Positions 60,941 to 64,000 of a stretch of DNA of 64,000 nucleotides are shown here, piece after piece. Made by a program: the position numbers and the translations under genes. Origin of the DNA: Phycomyces nitens (Eukaryota; Mucoromycota; Mucoromycetes; Mucorales; Phycomycetaceae). The stretch covers positions 8,184,001 to 8,248,000 of the forward strand of contig JAHRBC010000001.1 of assembly GCA_022702545.1 (NCBI GenBank). The letters are read 5' to 3'. Position 1 is the first letter of the stretch; the number at the start of each line of letters is the position of its first letter. The notes beneath the pieces were generated by a model. That model saw only the letters and a program-made list of their open reading frames with translations. It ran no database searches and had not been told where the DNA came from.

Positions 60941-60954
60941 GTTACTCTGGCAAC
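60941..60954 (+). promoter_or_regulatory. RFX-type X-box-like palindrome, copy 2
   Basis: Reads GTTACTCTGGCAAC. It matches copy 1 at 11 of 14 positions, and all three differences are tolerated in the X-box consensus (pattern GTYACTMTGGYAAC for both). It is 151 bp upstream of the CsbD-like start codon. Confidence 0.5.
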
Positions 60955-61091
60955 CAAGCGAGGAGTTTATTTCACGGGCATAAATATGACATCATGAAAC
61001 CAAAGACCAAGATATGAAAGTAAAGAGGTATTAATAAAACGAGATTTCTTTTTTATATACACATTTAATTTCGCAGTTAATTATTCTTATC

Positions 61092-61556
61092 ATGCCCAAC
61101 TACCATTCAAATGGAGTCGATGGTCCTCCCTCTAACCCCACCGACCGAATCGAAATGATTGTTCAGGAGGAGGCAGATATAATTGGTTATGAAGCACAAC
61201 CCGACTCGTACAAAGAAGGAGGAGGAGGTGCTGGAGGGGATCCTTATGTCGACAAGATCACGAGTAGTCTGTGGCGCAGGGCTGCTCAGTTGCAGTCCAC
61301 CCTAGGATCCCTGACCGGCAAAGATGACTGGGAAGAGGCCGGGAAACGCAAGGAACGAGAGGCTCAAGACATGTATCGAGAGGCTAAATCACGAGCAGAA
61401 GCACATGAACCAAGCTGGACTCATGGCGAATATGAACGATTGATGGGAAAGTTGGAGCAGGCGATGGGACATGTTTCAGGCGACGCAGAAATGGAAGCCA
61501 GAGCATTATTAAGAGTTCAAAAAGGAACAGAAGAGATTGAGAGAGCAAGTGAATAA
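61092..61556 (+). CDS. CsbD-like protein (fungal mismatch/cruciform DNA-recognition type)
   Basis: Single-exon gene of 154 residues. After a variable lead and a Gly-rich run (EGGGGAGGDPYVDK) come two related CsbD-like repeats: LQSTLGSLTGKDDWEEAGKR-KEREAQ and YERLMGKLEQAMGHVSGDAE-MEARALLRVQKGTEEIE. Each has the G-x-[L/V]-[T/S]-G-D motif followed by an amphipathic helix. Highly hydrophilic, without a signal peptide or membrane segment. Fungal members are often annotated as mismatched-base-pair and cruciform DNA recognition proteins after an Ustilago protein; bacterial CsbD is a stress protein. Stress-related function is therefore inferred. It is the only intronless gene in the window. Confidence 0.85.
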   Translation: MPNYHSNGVDGPPSNPTDRIEMIVQEEADIIGYEAQPDSYKEGGGGAGGDPYVDKITSSLWRRAAQLQSTLGSLTGKDDWEEAGKRKEREAQDMYREAKSRAEAHEPSWTHGEYERLMGKLEQAMGHVSGDAEMEARALLRVQKGTEEIERASE

Positions 61557-61736
61557 TGAGTAGAATGAAACATAATTATAAATATAGATACAATACAATA
61601 AACGCACTCAAAAATTGATTTTCTAATCCAGATTTCTATTAACAAATTTAAGTTTATTTTATTTGATCCATTCCAAAATATATATATTTATATATATAAA
61701 TATATAAAACCGGCAGTCTTGTTCTACTAATTTACA

Positions 61737-62784
61737 ATGTTCCCTGCCACTACCGAGTTTGACCCCCAGCTTTTGGCAAAGGACCCCAAGTCCAAGGATG
61801 AGGCTCACAAGGATCCTAATTCAATCGAGCCATTGGTCTTGACATCTCACAACAACCATGCTGATAATGAAGAGTGTCATTGCGGCACTCCAGCCACCAT
61901 TAACCGTTTTGATCCCAATGACAGCTCATTGGATGGTCTCTTAATGAACAACCGTCGTTGGGTCAACTCAATCATTCGCGAGGACCCCTTGTTCTTCAAG
62001 AACATCGCCTTGAGACAAGAACCAAAGCTGCTTTGGATTGGTAAATGTCAAATACACATAGTTTATTTATCTTCATCTAATCCTATCATCTTTTTTCTCT
62101 CTCTCTCGATCTTTAGGGTGCTCGGACTCTCGTGCCCCTGCCAATCAGCTCGTGCAGCTTGGCCCGGGTGAGATCTTTGTTCACCGCAATATTGCCAACG
62201 TAGTCAACCACTCGGATCTCAACTGCCTCTCGGTTATCCAGTATGCTGTCGAAGTCCTCAAGGTAGAGCACATCATTGTCTGTGGCCACTACAACTGTGG
62301 TGGTGTTGCTGCTGCGTACGGAAAACAGCAGTACGGCCTTATCGACAACTGGCTGCGAAACATCAAGGATGTCTATAGACGTGAGTTTATTGTTTGTTAT
62401 CTGATGATGATCATCTTACTAAACGTGTTTCATCTAGTCCACCAAGGTGAATTGGAGGAATTGGATGACGAAGACGCCAGAATCCGCAGATTGGTTGAAT
62501 TGAACGCCATCAACTCTGCCAAGAACGTCTGCCATTCTACCATTGTCCAGAATGCCTGGAAGAATGGCCGTGCCTTGACTGTCCATGCCTGGGCTTATGC
62601 TATTGAGGATGGGTAAGATGATTTTTTTTTGATTGATTGATTGCAATATATTTTATTTTATATTATATTATATATTTTTATATTAAATTTAATATTAATC
62701 ATTGTTATTTCCTTTAGTTTGGTCCGCAAACTTGATTGGTCGGTGGATAACAACACTACTCTCCAGCACATCTACCACCACTAA
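61737..62784 (+). CDS. NCE103: Beta-class carbonic anhydrase
   Basis: Zinc enzyme hydrating CO2 to bicarbonate. Four exons (61737-62040, 62117-62380, 62438-62612, 62718-62784) give 269 residues. The zinc ligands are Cys103 (in GCSDSRAPANQL, with the Asp105-Arg107 dyad), His159 and Cys162 (in VCGHYNCGGVAAAYG). Other landmarks are GEIFVHRNIANVV, SVIQYAVEVLKVEHIIVCGH, LIDNWLRNIKDVYR and LTVHAWAYAIEDG. The N-terminal about 60 residues are hydrophilic with an acidic start (MFPATTEFDPQLLAKDPKSK), so I see no strong mitochondrial presequence; a cytosolic location is inferred. All active-site residues are present. Confidence 0.96.
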
Positions 62785-63124
62785 ATAGATACTATATTTT
62801 TCTATCCCTTGTATATTTAGTTATTCTTTATCGGCTATCAAATATATACTTGCATATATTTACAATCTGGGGGATCCTCTCTAGCATATTTATCACAAGT
62901 GTGTGGGACTAGCTTAATGCCAGGAATATTTTTTTTTGCAGTCATTGAGATCGATTCCCTAAAAAGGAAATCGTGACTGGCATTTACGCTGGCTTGAATT
63001 TTTTTTTATACTTTACCAGTTTTAAGCGGGACAGCTGTGGAATCCCAACTGTGTCTGTGTGTCTCTCTCTGTGTGTGTCTGTGTGTGTCTGTGTGTGTGC
63101 GTCTTGACATTTAACAATTACAAA
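62785..63124. other. Spacer with GT/CT microsatellite
   Basis: 340 bp. A GT-rich simple repeat interrupted by CT lies at about 63051-63103, just before the next ATG. No gene is found. Confidence 0.5.
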
Positions 63125-64000
63125 ATGGCAAAGAGAAAATCCCAAGCAGATCCTGAACAAAGACGCAAGTCCAAGCGCGGCACTACTAAAAAACAGTCTT
63201 CTGACAAGGACTCAGAATACCCAGCCGGTAAGTCTGAATTGACATTCCAAACTATACAAGCACTCCATTAACCTTTGGACATGTGATATACACGACTATT
63301 TTATTTTTTTCCTACTTTTTTTTATTGTCTTTTTTTATTTTTTGATAGGCGTAATAAAAGTGTCAAAGCACCTGGCCTCAGTGGTTGTACGAAAGGAAAA
63401 CCCAAATCCCGAACAAGCTGGCAAAAAAGTTGAAGAAGCACCTAAAAGCGCGGTCGCTGCACGTGGATCAACACTCGAGGATTTGCTCAAAAGAGCAGAA
63501 GAGATGGACGATGTAGAGACTGGAGATGATGAGGATGAATATAAACAAGAAGACGAAGACGAAGACGAAGACGAAGACGAAGAAGAAGAAGAAGAAGAAG
63601 AAGAAGAAGAAGAGGATGAAGAAGAGGATGAATATGTAGAAGAAGAAATCGAAGAAGATGAGGAGGTTGAAGAGGAAGATGTTGAGGAAGACGAAGAGGA
63701 AGAGGATGAAGAAAGCGTTGTATCAGTCACACCACCTAAAAGAACTTCTCGCCATTCTAAAGCATCTCTGGCTTCCAAGCCTTCTCCACCTCTCAGTGCA
63801 ATTGCTGCTCGCCGTGCTGTCAAGGCTGCGATGCATGAAGAAGAAGAGATTGTGGATGATGAGGAAGACGAGGAAGACGAAGACGAGGAAGATAGCGGGG
63901 AGGAACTTTTGTCTGTTGGACACGAAGACAGTGAAATGGCAGAAGATGATGATGATGAGGATGAAATTCACTATGCACCATCAGAGACAGGCGAAGATAT
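63125..64000 (+). CDS. Acidic, Lys-rich nuclear-type protein (3' partial)
   Basis: Not recognised. Two exons are visible (63125-63227, 63349 to the window edge), giving about 250 residues so far. The start MAKRKSQADPEQRRKSKRGT is strongly basic and looks like a nuclear localisation signal. GVIKVSKHLASVVVRKENPN follows the splice. A short helix-like segment STLEDLLKRAEEMDDV then leads into a very long Glu/Asp tract encoded by GAA/GAC microsatellite (about 63548-63715). Thr-Pro-Pro-Lys-Arg and AAIARRAVKAAM-like basic islands alternate with a second acidic block. Such alternating charge is common in nucleolar and chromatin proteins, but no domain is visible before the window ends. Confidence 0.75.

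Larger units (their letters stand above)
60240..61091. other. Intergenic region with CT microsatellite and two X-box-like sites
   Basis: 850 bp upstream of the CsbD-like gene. It contains a (CT)n-rich tract (60346-60389), poly-A/T runs, a 34-codon frame at 60601-60705 that I do not accept as a gene, and the two palindromic sites annotated below. Confidence 0.5.

Noticed and set aside
63335..63823. 162-codon minus-strand poly-Ser frame
   Set aside because: Antisense of the acidic tract in the last + strand gene; no start context and no known family.

Overview
This window reads as a gene-dense stretch of nuclear chromosome from an early-diverging filamentous fungus, most plausibly Mucoromycota. 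This taxon is an inference from gene content and architecture, not from a search. I reconstructed 27 protein-coding loci by joining open frames through about 116 spliceosomal introns. Most introns are 45-70 nt, with GTAAGT-like donors and short acceptors, and the intergenic DNA is AT-rich. No rRNA, tRNA, CRISPR or prokaryote-style operon is visible. All exon joins were made by eye from splice sites, frame and family conservation.

Layout, left to right. Positions 1-19.3 kb are all on the + strand: BMS1 (5' end outside the window), adenylosuccinate synthetase, a tryptophan-rich disordered protein, a fungal SWIRM protein, 3-hydroxyisobutyryl-CoA hydrolase, a four-finger C2H2 protein and a small BLOC-1-like coiled-coil protein. 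Positions 19.4-25.8 kb are on the - strand: a cold-shock-domain protein with a 9-nt microexon, a multi-PH protein, an RGS protein and a TMEM70-like mitochondrial protein. Positions 27-31 kb hold a DUF202 membrane protein (+), a TPR protein (-) and the proteasome ATPase RPT3 (+). Positions 32-37 kb (-) hold an HDAC3/Hos2-type deacetylase and a Na+/H+ antiporter. Positions 38-45.2 kb (+) hold a MYND protein (Mub1/SamB type) and a 17-exon TRAPPC8/Trs85. Positions 45.4-52.2 kb (-) hold a peroxisomal-type Lon protease and the glycogen branching enzyme, which is divergent from a Yrb30-type Ran-binding protein (+). A 2.7-kb gene-free island (53.7-56.3 kb) carries a Tc1/mariner-like HTH remnant and a broken HSPA12-type Hsp70. 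Positions 56.3-64 kb (+) hold TAF10, a Spartan (SprT) protease, a DUF4112 protein, a CsbD-like protein, a beta-carbonic anhydrase and the start of an acidic nuclear-type protein.

The genes are mostly unrelated housekeeping functions: ribosome biogenesis, purine synthesis, chromatin and transcription, trafficking, proteolysis, ion and CO2 homeostasis. I see no pathway cluster and no convincing new multi-gene system. The features most worth a second look are: at least three unavoidable GC-AG introns, the 9-nt microexon, two near-identical RFX-type X-boxes upstream of the CsbD-like gene, a 50-bp inverted repeat (46/50 matches) in a gene-free region, the W-x-x-F-A repeat protein, a Gly-to-Arg change in the inositol-phosphate-contacting loop of the deacetylase, and the Hsp70/Tc1 relic island.
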